Shown here piece by piece: positions 8,497 to 17,242 of a DNA stretch of 64,000 nucleotides (position 1 is its first letter; the number at the start of each line of letters is the position of its first letter). The notes under the pieces are model-generated. The model saw only the letters and a list, made by a program, of their open reading frames with translations. It ran no database searches and had not been told where the DNA came from. A program made the translations under genes and the position numbers. Source of the stretch: Aestuariibius sp. HNIBRBA575 (GTDB lineage: Bacteria; Pseudomonadota; Alphaproteobacteria; Rhodobacterales; Rhodobacteraceae); NCBI RefSeq assembly GCF_040932005.1, contig NZ_CP162414.1, positions 1,019,501-1,083,500 on the forward strand, given 5' to 3'.

Positions 8497-9672
8497 ATGA
8501 AGACGTGGAACAAACGCACCAAGGCCGTTCATTCCGGCATTCGCCGCAGCCAATATGGCGAAGTGAGCGAAGCGATCTATATGACGCAGGGCTTTGTTTA
8601 CAACAGCGCCGAAGACGCCGAAGCCCGGTTTATCGAAAGCGGGCCGGATGAATTTATCTATGCGCGCTATGGCAACCCAACCGTGGCCATGTTCGAAGAC
8701 CGGATCGCGGCATTGGAAGGCACAGAAGATGCGTTTGCCTGTGCCTCTGGCATGGCGGCCGTCAATGGCGCGCTGACATCGCTGCTTAAGGCGGGCGATC
8801 ACGTGGTTTCGGCCCGCGCGCTGTTTGGGTCCTGTCTTTATGTCCTAGAAGAGGTGCTAACCCGTTTCGGGGTCGAAGTGACCTTTGTTGATGGGGCTAA
8901 TCTGGACGAATGGCAGGCGGCCATGCGTCCAGATACCAAAGCGGTGTTTTTTGAATCCGTCGCCAACCCAACATTGCAAGTTGTTGACATCACATCGGTT
9001 TCAAAGCTGGCCCATGCAGTGGGTGCGTTGGTTGTGGTGGACAATGTGTTTGCCACACCTGTGTTTAGCAACGCAGCTGAAAACGGCGCGGATGTGATTG
9101 TCTATTCGGCCACCAAACACATTGACGGGCAGGGACGGGCGCTGGGCGGTGTGGTTCTGGGCACCAAAGAGTTCATCCGCGGCACGCTTGAACCTTATAT
9201 GAAACATACCGGCGGTTCGATGTCGCCCTTTACCGCTTGGTTGTTGCTAAAGGGATTGGAAACGATGGATTTGCGCGTGCGCGCGCAGGCGGATTCTGCG
9301 CTGGAAATCGCAACCGCATTGCAAGGCAGCAACAAGCTGGAACAGGTGATCTATCCCGGGCTGACCAACCATCCGCATTATGATTTGGCCATGGCCCAGA
9401 CCGGCAGCGGCGGCACGGTTCTGTCGATTGATGCAGGCAGCCAAGAGGCGGCGTTCAAAATCCTGAATGCGTTGGAAATCATCACAATTTCCAACAATCT
9501 GGGCGATGCCAAATCGATTGCGACCCATCCGGCGACAACCACCCATCAGCGTCTGCCAGATGATCAGAAAATTGCATTGGGCATCACGCCCGGTCTAATC
9601 CGTATTTCGGTTGGGCTAGAGGATGTCAGTGATCTGATCAACGAATTGAACGGTGCCATTACCGCGCTGTAA
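8497..9672 (+). CDS. metZ: O-succinylhomoserine sulfhydrylase
   Basis: A 391-residue PLP enzyme of the Cys/Met-metabolism (gamma family) fold. It makes homocysteine directly from O-succinylhomoserine and sulfide. MTQGFVYNSAEDAEARF and YARYGNPTVAMFEDRIAALE are family blocks. YSATKHIDGQGRALGG contains the PLP-binding lysine (K207). The start is the ATG at 8497, preceded by AAGGAG; the open frame further upstream would run through the riboswitch. MetB and MetC relatives look similar, but the IDGQGR variant after the lysine is typical of MetZ. Expression is expected to fall when SAM is plentiful, through the SAM-II element upstream. Confidence 0.9.
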   Translation: MKTWNKRTKAVHSGIRRSQYGEVSEAIYMTQGFVYNSAEDAEARFIESGPDEFIYARYGNPTVAMFEDRIAALEGTEDAFACASGMAAVNGALTSLLKAGDHVVSARALFGSCLYVLEEVLTRFGVEVTFVDGANLDEWQAAMRPDTKAVFFESVANPTLQVVDITSVSKLAHAVGALVVVDNVFATPVFSNAAENGADVIVYSATKHIDGQGRALGGVVLGTKEFIRGTLEPYMKHTGGSMSPFTAWLLLKGLETMDLRVRAQADSALEIATALQGSNKLEQVIYPGLTNHPHYDLAMAQTGSGGTVLSIDAGSQEAAFKILNALEIITISNNLGDAKSIATHPATTTHQRLPDDQKIALGITPGLIRISVGLEDVSDLINELNGAITAL

Positions 9673-9694
9673 TACGGTTCGGCGCAGAGTTCGC

Positions 9695-9714
9695 GCGGTC
9701 CCTAATGGGGCCGC
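9695..9714 (+). terminator. hairpin downstream of metZ
   Basis: An 8-bp stem GCGGTCCC/GGGGCCGC closes a TAAT loop 23 bases after the metZ stop. It has no T-run (AAATCG follows), so it may be a weak terminator or an mRNA 3'-end stabiliser. Confidence 0.4.
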
Positions 9715-9838
9715 AAATCGTTAATTCAGATAGGAATTGACGTTTCGCGCACAGAAAACTCCGCTTTCATTGGCATTGGGGACCACAAATCTCATATACT
9801 GGTCTGGCATTTGCTGGATTTGCCCAAAGGACGCCCAC

Positions 9839-10939
9839 ATGAATTCGCATGTCAAAGACCTGACATTGTCCCCGGATCGGGATGACGCTGAAACGGCGCT
9901 ATTGGTGCTGCGGCGCTGGGCGCAATCGGCCAGCCCTGAACAGGTGGCCGCGCTTGATCCTGCCATTGCACGGCTGATCCCGGGGCAGGAATTGTCCAAT
10001 TATCCGGCGCTGAACAACCAATATCCTGACGATTTTACGGTCGATGCGGCCTATAAATCCAGCCTGCCTGACCTGCAAAATGGCCCGTCTTCGTTGATCA
10101 AAGGCGCCAATACGGTGATTCAGCATGTGGGCATTTCCAATTTCCGTTTGCCGATCCGGTTTCACAGTCGCGATGGCAATGACCTGTCGCTGGAAACATC
10201 CGTCACCGGCACCGTCAGCCTAGAGGCGGAAAAGAAGGGCATTAACATGTCCCGGATCATGCGCAGTTTCTACAAACATGCCGAACAGACGTTTAGTTTT
10301 GGGGTGATTGAAAACGCGCTTGATTCGTACAAAACCGATCTGGACAGTTTTGATGCGCGTATTCAGATGCGGTTTTCGTTTCCGATGCGCATCGAAAGCC
10401 TGCGATCGGGCCTGTCGGGTTTCCAATATTACGATTTCGCCTTGGAATTGGTGGATGTGGGCGGGCAACGCAGTGAAATTATGCATTTGGACTATGTGTA
10501 TTCGTCCACTTGCCCGTGTTCACTGGAACTCAGCGAACATGCCCGTCAGGTACGCGGCCAATTGGCAACGCCGCATTCCCAGCGGTCCGTGGCCCGCATT
10601 TCGGTCAAAGTTCAGAGCGAAAAATGCCTGTGGTACGAAGATCTGATCGAATTGGCCCGCGATGCGGTGCCGACCGAAACTCAGGTGATGGTCAAACGCG
10701 AAGATGAACAGGCCTTTGCTGAATTAAACGCGGCCCATCCGATTTTTGTCGAAGATGCCGCGCGGCTGTTTTGTGAAAAACTACGTGCGGATCCACGGAT
10801 TGGCGATTTCCGGGTTGTGGCCAGCCACCAAGAAAGCCTGCATTCCCATGATGCAGTGTCGATCCTGACCGAAGGCCCCACCTTTGCGGCAGACAGTCTG
10901 GATCCGAAACTGTTCAACACGTTGTTTCACGTCGGTTAA
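9839..10939 (+). CDS. folE2: GTP cyclohydrolase I, FolE2 type (type IB)
   Basis: A 366-residue GTP cyclohydrolase IB, which makes 7,8-dihydroneopterin triphosphate for folate (and queuosine) synthesis. VQHVGISNFRLPIRF, VSLEAEKKGINMSRIMR and YSSTCPCSLELSEHARQ are family signatures; the CPC segment holds the metal-binding catalytic cysteine. FolE2 works with metals other than zinc, unlike FolE. The ATG at 9839 with AAAGGA upstream is preferred to the longer frame from 9737. It stands alone between metZ and the convergent SGNH-like gene. folB and folP lie 15 kb away in this window. Confidence 0.9.
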   Translation: MNSHVKDLTLSPDRDDAETALLVLRRWAQSASPEQVAALDPAIARLIPGQELSNYPALNNQYPDDFTVDAAYKSSLPDLQNGPSSLIKGANTVIQHVGISNFRLPIRFHSRDGNDLSLETSVTGTVSLEAEKKGINMSRIMRSFYKHAEQTFSFGVIENALDSYKTDLDSFDARIQMRFSFPMRIESLRSGLSGFQYYDFALELVDVGGQRSEIMHLDYVYSSTCPCSLELSEHARQVRGQLATPHSQRSVARISVKVQSEKCLWYEDLIELARDAVPTETQVMVKREDEQAFAELNAAHPIFVEDAARLFCEKLRADPRIGDFRVVASHQESLHSHDAVSILTEGPTFAADSLDPKLFNTLFHVG

Positions 10940-10953
10940 AGCGGCTAGATCAG

Positions 10954-11757
10954 CTAGGCGGCAACCAATTGTTGCACCTGATCGAGAACCTTTTTGCCAT
11001 AGGCCTTGTTGGCATGCAGCAGGTCCTCTTTGGGCTGTTTGATCCGGCCCTCACTTGTCAGTCGGATGGCGCCGTTGACATATTTCTGCGCCGTCAAAAG
11101 CCCCTTAAAAACGGTGTCTTGGGGTTGAGGAACAAACGTGACATCAATGGCGTTCATCAGATCGGTGATGGTGGTGTCAAACAGATGTGACAGGGACGGG
11201 CCATCCCCATGATGTACGGGTTTTTTCAACGCACCAAGGGCGTTTTTGGTTGTTTTCATCACGGCCTGCGCCACCCGCGGTTGGGAAAGATACAGGATTG
11301 GGGCATCTGTCCCGTGTCTCAGCTTTCTGGCGAAAGTGGCGCCCAGGGTGGGTTTGATCGACGATGCAATCCCTGCCGCAAAGGCGTGTTGCGACACCAA
11401 TGCGGGTGACATGGTGGCTAGATCGTTGACCTTGGTCATCGAGGGCAAGCTCATGTAACGCGCGAACCGGTAAACCTGCATCATTCGCATGGCCGTGACC
11501 TGACATCCGGCAATCGCCAACACGTCATATTCTGTCAAATCAAACGATGGCTGCCCGCCGTAATCCACAAAATATTGCCGCGTCCGGTCTGTATTCGGGG
11601 TCAGAACCGACTCGGATATTGTGGTCTCTAGCAGCATGTTGCGATGCGTGCCGACAAATGTCAGGTCCAAGTCAGACCACAGGTCTGGATGCGCCGATGC
11701 GGCCTCTTTGAGGGCGGCGACATGGGAATTTCCAAAAATCAGGACACGTTTTTTCAT
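10954..11757 (-). CDS. SGNH-like protein paired with GSCFA protein, function unknown
   Basis: A 267-residue protein opening with KKRVLIFGNSHVAALKEA. The strand followed by GNSH resembles block I of SGNH/GDSL hydrolases, with Ser as candidate nucleophile. EYDVLAIAGCQVT could be a later core strand, and the C-terminal DLLHANKAYGKKVLDQV supplies a candidate late His (LLHAN), comparable to the DxxH block. I do not recognise a precise family. It overlaps the upstream GSCFA gene by four bases (ATGA), so the two are co-translated. By association it may act on polysaccharide or cell-surface acyl groups, but that is a guess. No signal peptide or membrane helix is evident. Confidence 0.65.
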   Translation of the reverse strand: MKKRVLIFGNSHVAALKEAASAHPDLWSDLDLTFVGTHRNMLLETTISESVLTPNTDRTRQYFVDYGGQPSFDLTEYDVLAIAGCQVTAMRMMQVYRFARYMSLPSMTKVNDLATMSPALVSQHAFAAGIASSIKPTLGATFARKLRHGTDAPILYLSQPRVAQAVMKTTKNALGALKKPVHHGDGPSLSHLFDTTITDLMNAIDVTFVPQPQDTVFKGLLTAQKYVNGAIRLTSEGRIKQPKEDLLHANKAYGKKVLDQVQQLVAA

Positions 11758-12845
11758 TTTGCAAAAGCCTGTAGCAAAAGTTCGTCACAAATCAGGTCGT
11801 CCTCTTCATCCTGGTCGGATGTGTATTCGTTCTCTGACTCGGTGTTTGATGGATCTGGCGCATCGGTATCTGTGGTCTGATCCAGCAATCCATGCGATTC
11901 CAAAAAGATCCCCATCACCATATCCACGCCGTCCGGGCGCACGCTGCGCAGGTTTTTTTCAAACCATGGACCGCCTGTTTCCGGACCTGTCGCGGGGGAT
12001 GTGATCAATTCATAGGATGGAAAATAGGCGACGTCGTCGTTGTCGGCGGCAAAATCACCGGCGGCGGCGCGCAATGTCGATTTGGACCATGTGGTTGATA
12101 GCAAAACGTGATCCTGCGTGGCCGTTGCCGTCAAAGGCACCGGGGAAACGGTCAGAATCATTTTCATATCCGGATTGAACCGACGCAGTAATTTCTGAAT
12201 GGCCTCTAAATCCTCAAGGATATCACCATACCGAAAGTTACGGAAAATATGGGTTTCATCGTCGAATGTCCCGGCAACCACACCCGGGCACATCGGGAAA
12301 ACCCGCCCTGTTGGGGCGTCTTCCCAGGCTTCGGTCAGCCCAAGGGTAAAGACAAACACATCGGTTTGGCGCAGCATTTGCGACGTGCGTTCCAGATGGT
12401 AGTCGCGATGCAGCAGCACCTCTTCGACACTGGACAGGCCAAAGGGTTCGATCGTCGGGCGGAACGCATCGACAAAGGTGCTGTCTTTGGCCCAGACAAA
12501 ACGTGGATCTGTGAAACCGTCAGCGATGTCAGTCAGCATTTGACGCAATTGCCGGGTGGTATAGATATTGCCGTAACGCCCTGAAAATATGGAATAACCA
12601 AATGCTTTCGCATCCTCGTCAGTCAGGGGCTTGGGGGCGGGTTCGGCATCCAACACGGTGCAACAGGCCTGCCGCAATACCCGTCCAATATGTTGGGCAA
12701 AACAACTGCCCGCAGTGGCGACACGGGTGTCTGGCGTGATGTCGAACTTGGGTGTGAACAAATCCGGAAACCGATTACGGTCGGTCTGTACGACGCCATT
12801 TCGCCAAAACGCCTTATCTGGCAGATCCGAATATGGATGGTCCAT
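11754..12845 (-). CDS. GSCFA domain-containing protein
   Basis: About 363 residues from the ATG at 12845. VATAGSCFAQHIGRVLRQ carries the GSCFA motif that names this family, a branch of SGNH-like hydrolases in which the motif Ser is the presumed nucleophile. VFVFTLGLTEAWEDAPTGRVFPMCPG, read in two overlapping blocks, and MKMILTVSPVPLTAT are further family hallmarks. The last ~45 residues are unusual: a disordered, acidic Asp/Glu/Ser-rich tail (SENEYTSDQDEEDD). No signal peptide is visible. The stop overlaps the start of the SGNH-like gene. Family members are often linked to capsule or glycan genes, but none are adjacent here. Confidence 0.8.
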   Translation of the reverse strand: MDHPYSDLPDKAFWRNGVVQTDRNRFPDLFTPKFDITPDTRVATAGSCFAQHIGRVLRQACCTVLDAEPAPKPLTDEDAKAFGYSIFSGRYGNIYTTRQLRQMLTDIADGFTDPRFVWAKDSTFVDAFRPTIEPFGLSSVEEVLLHRDYHLERTSQMLRQTDVFVFTLGLTEAWEDAPTGRVFPMCPGVVAGTFDDETHIFRNFRYGDILEDLEAIQKLLRRFNPDMKMILTVSPVPLTATATQDHVLLSTTWSKSTLRAAAGDFAADNDDVAYFPSYELITSPATGPETGGPWFEKNLRSVRPDGVDMVMGIFLESHGLLDQTTDTDAPDPSNTESENEYTSDQDEEDDLICDELLLQAFAK

Positions 12846-13057
12846 GTGATGCCCCGAAATTTTGTTCGTCTTAGATATTATCGTTTCTGATATTGCGACA
12901 ATAGGACAAGATTGGGGCAATTAAGGGCAATGAGTTGGGCATTTACCAAGTTGAAGCCGCCCAAAACGCGATGAAAACCACGCATTATGTGCGGTCGAAA
13001 CCTGTCAAAGCCCGGTTGCATCTTGACACTTTCACGCGGTGCGGCCAACGCTGCCGA

Positions 13058-14509
13058 ATGCCTGATCTTCGACCTGTCGGATATGTTATTGGCCTGCTTG
13101 TGGCCGCGCTTGGGTTAACCATGTTGGCGCCGCTTGTGGCCGATTTGTCCGCAGGCAATGGGCAATGGCCGGTTTTCCTAGAAAGCGCGTTTTTAACCAT
13201 TTTGTCGGGCGGGTTGATCGCCTTGTCCTGTTCCAACGGCGTGTCACAGGGATTGTCGATCCGACAAACGTTTTTGCTGACCACTTTGGTTTGGTCAGTG
13301 CTGCCGTTATTTGGCGCGATCCCGTTTATGATCGGGGCGACGCAGCTGGACCTGACCAACGCCATGTTCGAAGCCATGTCCGGCCTGACCACAACAGGGG
13401 CAACGGTGGTGAATGGGCTGGATGGCCTGCCCGAAGGGATCAAACTCTGGCGTGGTATTCTGCAATGGCTCGGCGGGATCGGGATCATTGTTGTGGCCAT
13501 GGTGTTTTTGCCAGAGCTCAAAGTTGGGGGGATGCAAATCTTCCGATCCGAAGGCTTTGATACTTTTGGAAAAATCCTTCCTCGGGCGACAGAAATTTCG
13601 TCTCGTATTTCGGTGATTTACGTCTCTTTGACGATGGCCTGTGCGGTGGCATATGCGGCCGCAGGCATGTCGTCATTTGATGCGATGACACACGCAATGA
13701 CCACGGTCGCCACCGGAGGCATGGCCAATTACGACGCGTCTTTTGGGGCGTTTGGCGCCGGGGCGCATTACGTGGCTACATTGTTCATGTTCCTCGCCGC
13801 ATTGCCGTTTGTGCGTTACGTGCAATTGATTTCTGGCTCTGCACAGCCCCTCTGGCGCGATAGCCAGATCAGGGTGTTTTTCATCACGCTATCGGTGCTG
13901 GTCGCGGTGATGACATTATGGGTGTGGCGCACGCAAACGGACGTGCCCCTGGAACAAGGCTTCAGAGAGGCATTGTTTAACGTCACATCGATCATTTCAG
14001 GCACCGGATTTTCCAGCATGGATTACACAATCTGGGGGCCATTTGCCGTGACGATGTTCTTTTTCATCGGGCTTATTGGTGGATGTGCGGGATCGACCGC
14101 CTGTTCGATAAAAGTGTTTCGTTACCAGCTGTTATTTGCCTCTATTAAAGTGCAAATCCGTCGCATTCATTCGCCACACGGCCTGTTTACGCCCCGCTAC
14201 GAAGGCCGTGCCGTTGGCGATGACATCCTCAGCTCGGTCATGGCGTTCTTTGTCGCCTTTATTGTGTCGCTTGGCGTGTTTGCCATCGCGCTCAGCATGA
14301 CCGGGTTGGATTTTGTGACTTCTATTTCTGGCGCCGCGGCCGCGTTGGCCAATATCGGACCGGGTTTGGGCGACGAAATTGGCCCAGCCGGTAACTTCTG
14401 GGGCCTAAGCGCGACTGCAAAATGGGTGCTAACGGTCGCTATGTTGGTCGGACGGTTGGAAATTATGGCTGTATTAACCATTCTCACTTGGCAATTCTGG
14501 CGCCAATAA
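13058..14509 (+). CDS. trkH: Trk-type potassium uptake protein, membrane subunit TrkH
   Basis: A 483-residue integral membrane K+ transporter with four repeated M1-P-M2 units. The selectivity-filter regions read TTTGATVVNGL, VATGGMANYD, ISGTGFSSMDY and ANIGPGLGDEIGP. Long hydrophobic helices fill the rest. TrkH forms the pore and normally works with the NAD-binding TrkA, which is not in this window. The ATG at 13058 (MPDLRPVGYVIG) gives the usual family length; the open frame from 12935 adds a non-homologous Arg/Lys-rich lead. Confidence 0.93.
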   Translation: MPDLRPVGYVIGLLVAALGLTMLAPLVADLSAGNGQWPVFLESAFLTILSGGLIALSCSNGVSQGLSIRQTFLLTTLVWSVLPLFGAIPFMIGATQLDLTNAMFEAMSGLTTTGATVVNGLDGLPEGIKLWRGILQWLGGIGIIVVAMVFLPELKVGGMQIFRSEGFDTFGKILPRATEISSRISVIYVSLTMACAVAYAAAGMSSFDAMTHAMTTVATGGMANYDASFGAFGAGAHYVATLFMFLAALPFVRYVQLISGSAQPLWRDSQIRVFFITLSVLVAVMTLWVWRTQTDVPLEQGFREALFNVTSIISGTGFSSMDYTIWGPFAVTMFFFIGLIGGCAGSTACSIKVFRYQLLFASIKVQIRRIHSPHGLFTPRYEGRAVGDDILSSVMAFFVAFIVSLGVFAIALSMTGLDFVTSISGAAAALANIGPGLGDEIGPAGNFWGLSATAKWVLTVAMLVGRLEIMAVLTILTWQFWRQ

Positions 14510-14593
14510 ATCGTGTTGAGTTAGAAGTTTGGAAACGTTTCTACGTTTAGAAATTAACCAAACACATTTCGATAACATGGTTGCATTTTGAGT

Positions 14594-15250
14594 ATGATTG
14601 AAACTGCGCGCAAACGTCCCCGTGATGTTCAGGTTGAACTTTTCATGGCTATTGGGCCCAGCCGGATTGCTGCGCTCACATTATTTGCGTTGGAAAATGG
14701 CAACCTCACGACCCAAGAGGTGGCTCAGGCGCCTGCCTTGGAACTCTCGATTGATCGTATCGACGCGGCGCATACGGCGCTCAGTAAACATGTGCTATCT
14801 GAATTTACTGCCGCTGGAATTGAACCAAATCCTGAATTGTTGCACCTCTATCAAGAGGCACGTGATTGCGTGCAGGAATTGCACCACCACCTGACGCGCG
14901 CATCTGATAACCCAATGCAAGCATTGCAAAAATTTGAAGATTATCAAAGCTTTTGCTTGAACGAATTCGAACCCAAAGTTACCAAATTTTTGGTGATGAT
15001 GACGCAAATGCTTAGAAATGCGCAGGATCAACGCGACAAAACCAATGTGTCCAGCCTGATGGAATCTGTGACATCCGCCAATCAGGTTGGCCGTACAATC
15101 CATATGATCGCCATCAACGCGGCGTTAGAGGCCGCGCGCGTCGGAGAGGAAGGGGCTGGTTTCAAATTGATTTCGGACAATGTGCGCGACCTTGCCGAAA
15201 AGACTCAGTCGATACTGGGTCAAATCAGCCGCTACTTGAAGCAAATTTAG
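14594..15250 (+). CDS. short methyl-accepting chemotaxis (MCP) signalling-domain protein
   Basis: About 218 residues, with an alternative TTG start at 14588. The C-terminal third reads QVGRTIHMIAINAALEAARV, then GEEGAGFKLISDNVRDLAEK. This is the MCP hairpin tip (canonically ...ALNAAIEAARAGE.G.GFAVVA.EVR.LA). It stops about 25 residues after that, so only a stub of the returning coiled coil is present. The N-terminal part is helical and soluble, with no transmembrane or PAS segment. It may sense or bridge in the cytoplasm or act as a non-chemotactic regulator. It is monocistronic, 84 bp after trkH. Confidence 0.75.
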   Translation: MIETARKRPRDVQVELFMAIGPSRIAALTLFALENGNLTTQEVAQAPALELSIDRIDAAHTALSKHVLSEFTAAGIEPNPELLHLYQEARDCVQELHHHLTRASDNPMQALQKFEDYQSFCLNEFEPKVTKFLVMMTQMLRNAQDQRDKTNVSSLMESVTSANQVGRTIHMIAINAALEAARVGEEGAGFKLISDNVRDLAEKTQSILGQISRYLKQI

Positions 15251-15280
15251 CCGCAAAACGGGCTGGTCAGTGCTGGCAAA

Positions 15281-17056
15281 TTACCAGCAGCTCACCAAGA
15301 CGGTCATATCTGCCGCTTTGAAGGTCAACGTTTCGGGTTCCATAAAGGCCGCAGCATCGGTGGTGGACACTGAAATACCTGCCTCATTCAGAGATCCCAA
15401 AATCGCCTCGGCATCGGTGATAAAATTGACATCCTGTGGCAAAACCCGCGCATTACCAGCCGGACGTGGCAACAACATGCCCAATACCGCGCCGCCATTG
15501 TCAAAAATCGGGCCGCCAGCGTCGCCCTCATCTGCATTCATGGCGATGCGTTTGACATGCTCTTCGCCATCCAAACCACGCAGATCTGCCAAAACCCCAA
15601 AGGTCATCGTTGGCGCGCTCAGCAAGCCACCAAACGGATATCCTGCCACCGCAACCTGGCTTTGCAGGCGGGGCACACCGACTTGGAATTCTGCAACATC
15701 CAGCGGGGCAAGCGCATCCTGAGGGCGCAAAACTGCGATTCCCAGATCTTCGTCCACATGGGCTACGGTCGCGGTGTGATCCGCATCCAGCGTGATCTGT
15801 TCACATCCCTGCACGGCCTCGGCAACGGTTAACACGCTGCCTTGGGCGTCGATGTAAAACCCAGACCGCGACAGGGCAGGGCGGCGCACTTGCAATCCTG
15901 AAACCAGATCAATGGCCTGACTTTCATCCGGCAATGCAATGGCGGGGTCCAGCACTCCTTCGACTATGGCAAAGCTGTCTTTCATTTCAGCCAGAATGCG
16001 CGTGCGACGTTCGTCGTCACCGGCGGGCCAAATCAGGGAAAACCCTTTGATATGGCCATCGCGCAATTCAACCTGAGTATAGGAATGGATGTCGTCATTC
16101 ACACCTTCCAAGGTGAACGACCGGTCACGCCGCTGACGTTCGCCTTCGAGTGGCACAATTTCAAGGGTTTGCAAGATTTCGTAAAGCCCAAACAAACGGT
16201 CCTGATTGCCCTCTTGGGAAATTAACAACACCTGCGCCTGAAGGTCACCTTTGGCGTCATACCGCGCAAAGGGTGGCTCATATTCGCTGAAACCAACGAC
16301 CCCTGTGGGGATCATGATTTCGATCCCGGCCGCTTCGTCGCGTACAATCTGCAAATCCATGCCATCCAGAACGGCGTTATATTGTGCAAACAATTCAGCA
16401 CGTTGCGCCGTGGTTAGCACGCCGGTTGTTTCGTGGTTGTTGGCCTCTTGCCAATCGCGCATGGATTGACGTGTACCACGGCCATAGGACCCATCGATGG
16501 CAGCAGAGTAAAACCCGGCCCATTGCAGAGCAATTTGCAGATCTTTTTTCTGATCACGGGTCAGTTGGGATTCGCTGGCTTGGGCTTCGCGCAGGGTTTC
16601 GTCGGGGACCTGAATCGGATCAGGCTCGACAATTTCTGGGGCGGCTTCGGCCGTTGTGTCGCCTGTTTGCACATCATTTGAGGCTAAATTGTCGGGCAGG
16701 GGCTGTGCATCGGTCGGTGCGCCAACACCAACGGGCCAGAATTGCTGCTGAAACTGATCGCCGGTAACAATATAGGCGTCCCGCGGGATGGCGCCTTGGG
16801 CGCGCAATTGGCGCAGGGCCACATTGGCGTCATCCGGGCTATAGGGGCCCAACGCGATGCCGTACCAGCCCGATCCAAGGTAATACCCATTCACGTCAGG
16901 CAGGCTTCCGGCATATTCGCGGACTTTGTTCTGCGCGGCGTTTAACGTGCGCTGTGCTTCGATTTGCACATAAACGACGTCCTGGCCAAAAGCCGGCGCA
17001 GCCAAAGCCCCAGCCATCGACGCTGCTAAAATGATCCCAGAAAAACCCCGTTTCAT
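15281..17056 (-). CDS. secreted peptidoglycan-binding protein with catalytically dead trypsin-like domain
   Basis: 591 residues with an N-terminal signal peptide ending near APAFGQ. A SPOR-like repeat (~25-110; YYLGSGWYGIALGPY) comes next. A peptidoglycan-binding type 1 domain follows (~165-225; AIDGSYGRGTRQSMRDWQ), then a long linker, and a C-terminal trypsin-fold domain (~400-555). The trypsin triad is not intact. The His block reads VLTVAEAV (Glu413 where VLT.AHV is usual). The Asp block DLGIAVLRP is kept (Asp437). The nucleophile motif is GDAGGP, with Ala513 in place of Ser. It should therefore be a periplasmic binding or scaffold protein rather than a protease. It is convergent with the MCP-like gene. 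Confidence 0.8.
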   Translation of the reverse strand: MKRGFSGIILAASMAGALAAPAFGQDVVYVQIEAQRTLNAAQNKVREYAGSLPDVNGYYLGSGWYGIALGPYSPDDANVALRQLRAQGAIPRDAYIVTGDQFQQQFWPVGVGAPTDAQPLPDNLASNDVQTGDTTAEAAPEIVEPDPIQVPDETLREAQASESQLTRDQKKDLQIALQWAGFYSAAIDGSYGRGTRQSMRDWQEANNHETTGVLTTAQRAELFAQYNAVLDGMDLQIVRDEAAGIEIMIPTGVVGFSEYEPPFARYDAKGDLQAQVLLISQEGNQDRLFGLYEILQTLEIVPLEGERQRRDRSFTLEGVNDDIHSYTQVELRDGHIKGFSLIWPAGDDERRTRILAEMKDSFAIVEGVLDPAIALPDESQAIDLVSGLQVRRPALSRSGFYIDAQGSVLTVAEAVQGCEQITLDADHTATVAHVDEDLGIAVLRPQDALAPLDVAEFQVGVPRLQSQVAVAGYPFGGLLSAPTMTFGVLADLRGLDGEEHVKRIAMNADEGDAGGPIFDNGGAVLGMLLPRPAGNARVLPQDVNFITDAEAILGSLNEAGISVSTTDAAAFMEPETLTFKAADMTVLVSCW

Positions 17057-17242
17057 ACGCTTCCCAACATTTATTTTTTGATCTTAACACTGCTACCAAC
17101 TCAAATACGGGCCAAAGCACAAGGGGGGAAAACCGGAATATTGGCCGTTTTTGCACGAATTAAGCGTCCAAGGCCCAATTGACCCCATTGTCAGCACTGC
17201 CAGCACGGATTATCCAACCCTCGACCAAAGATTGAGGGCACC

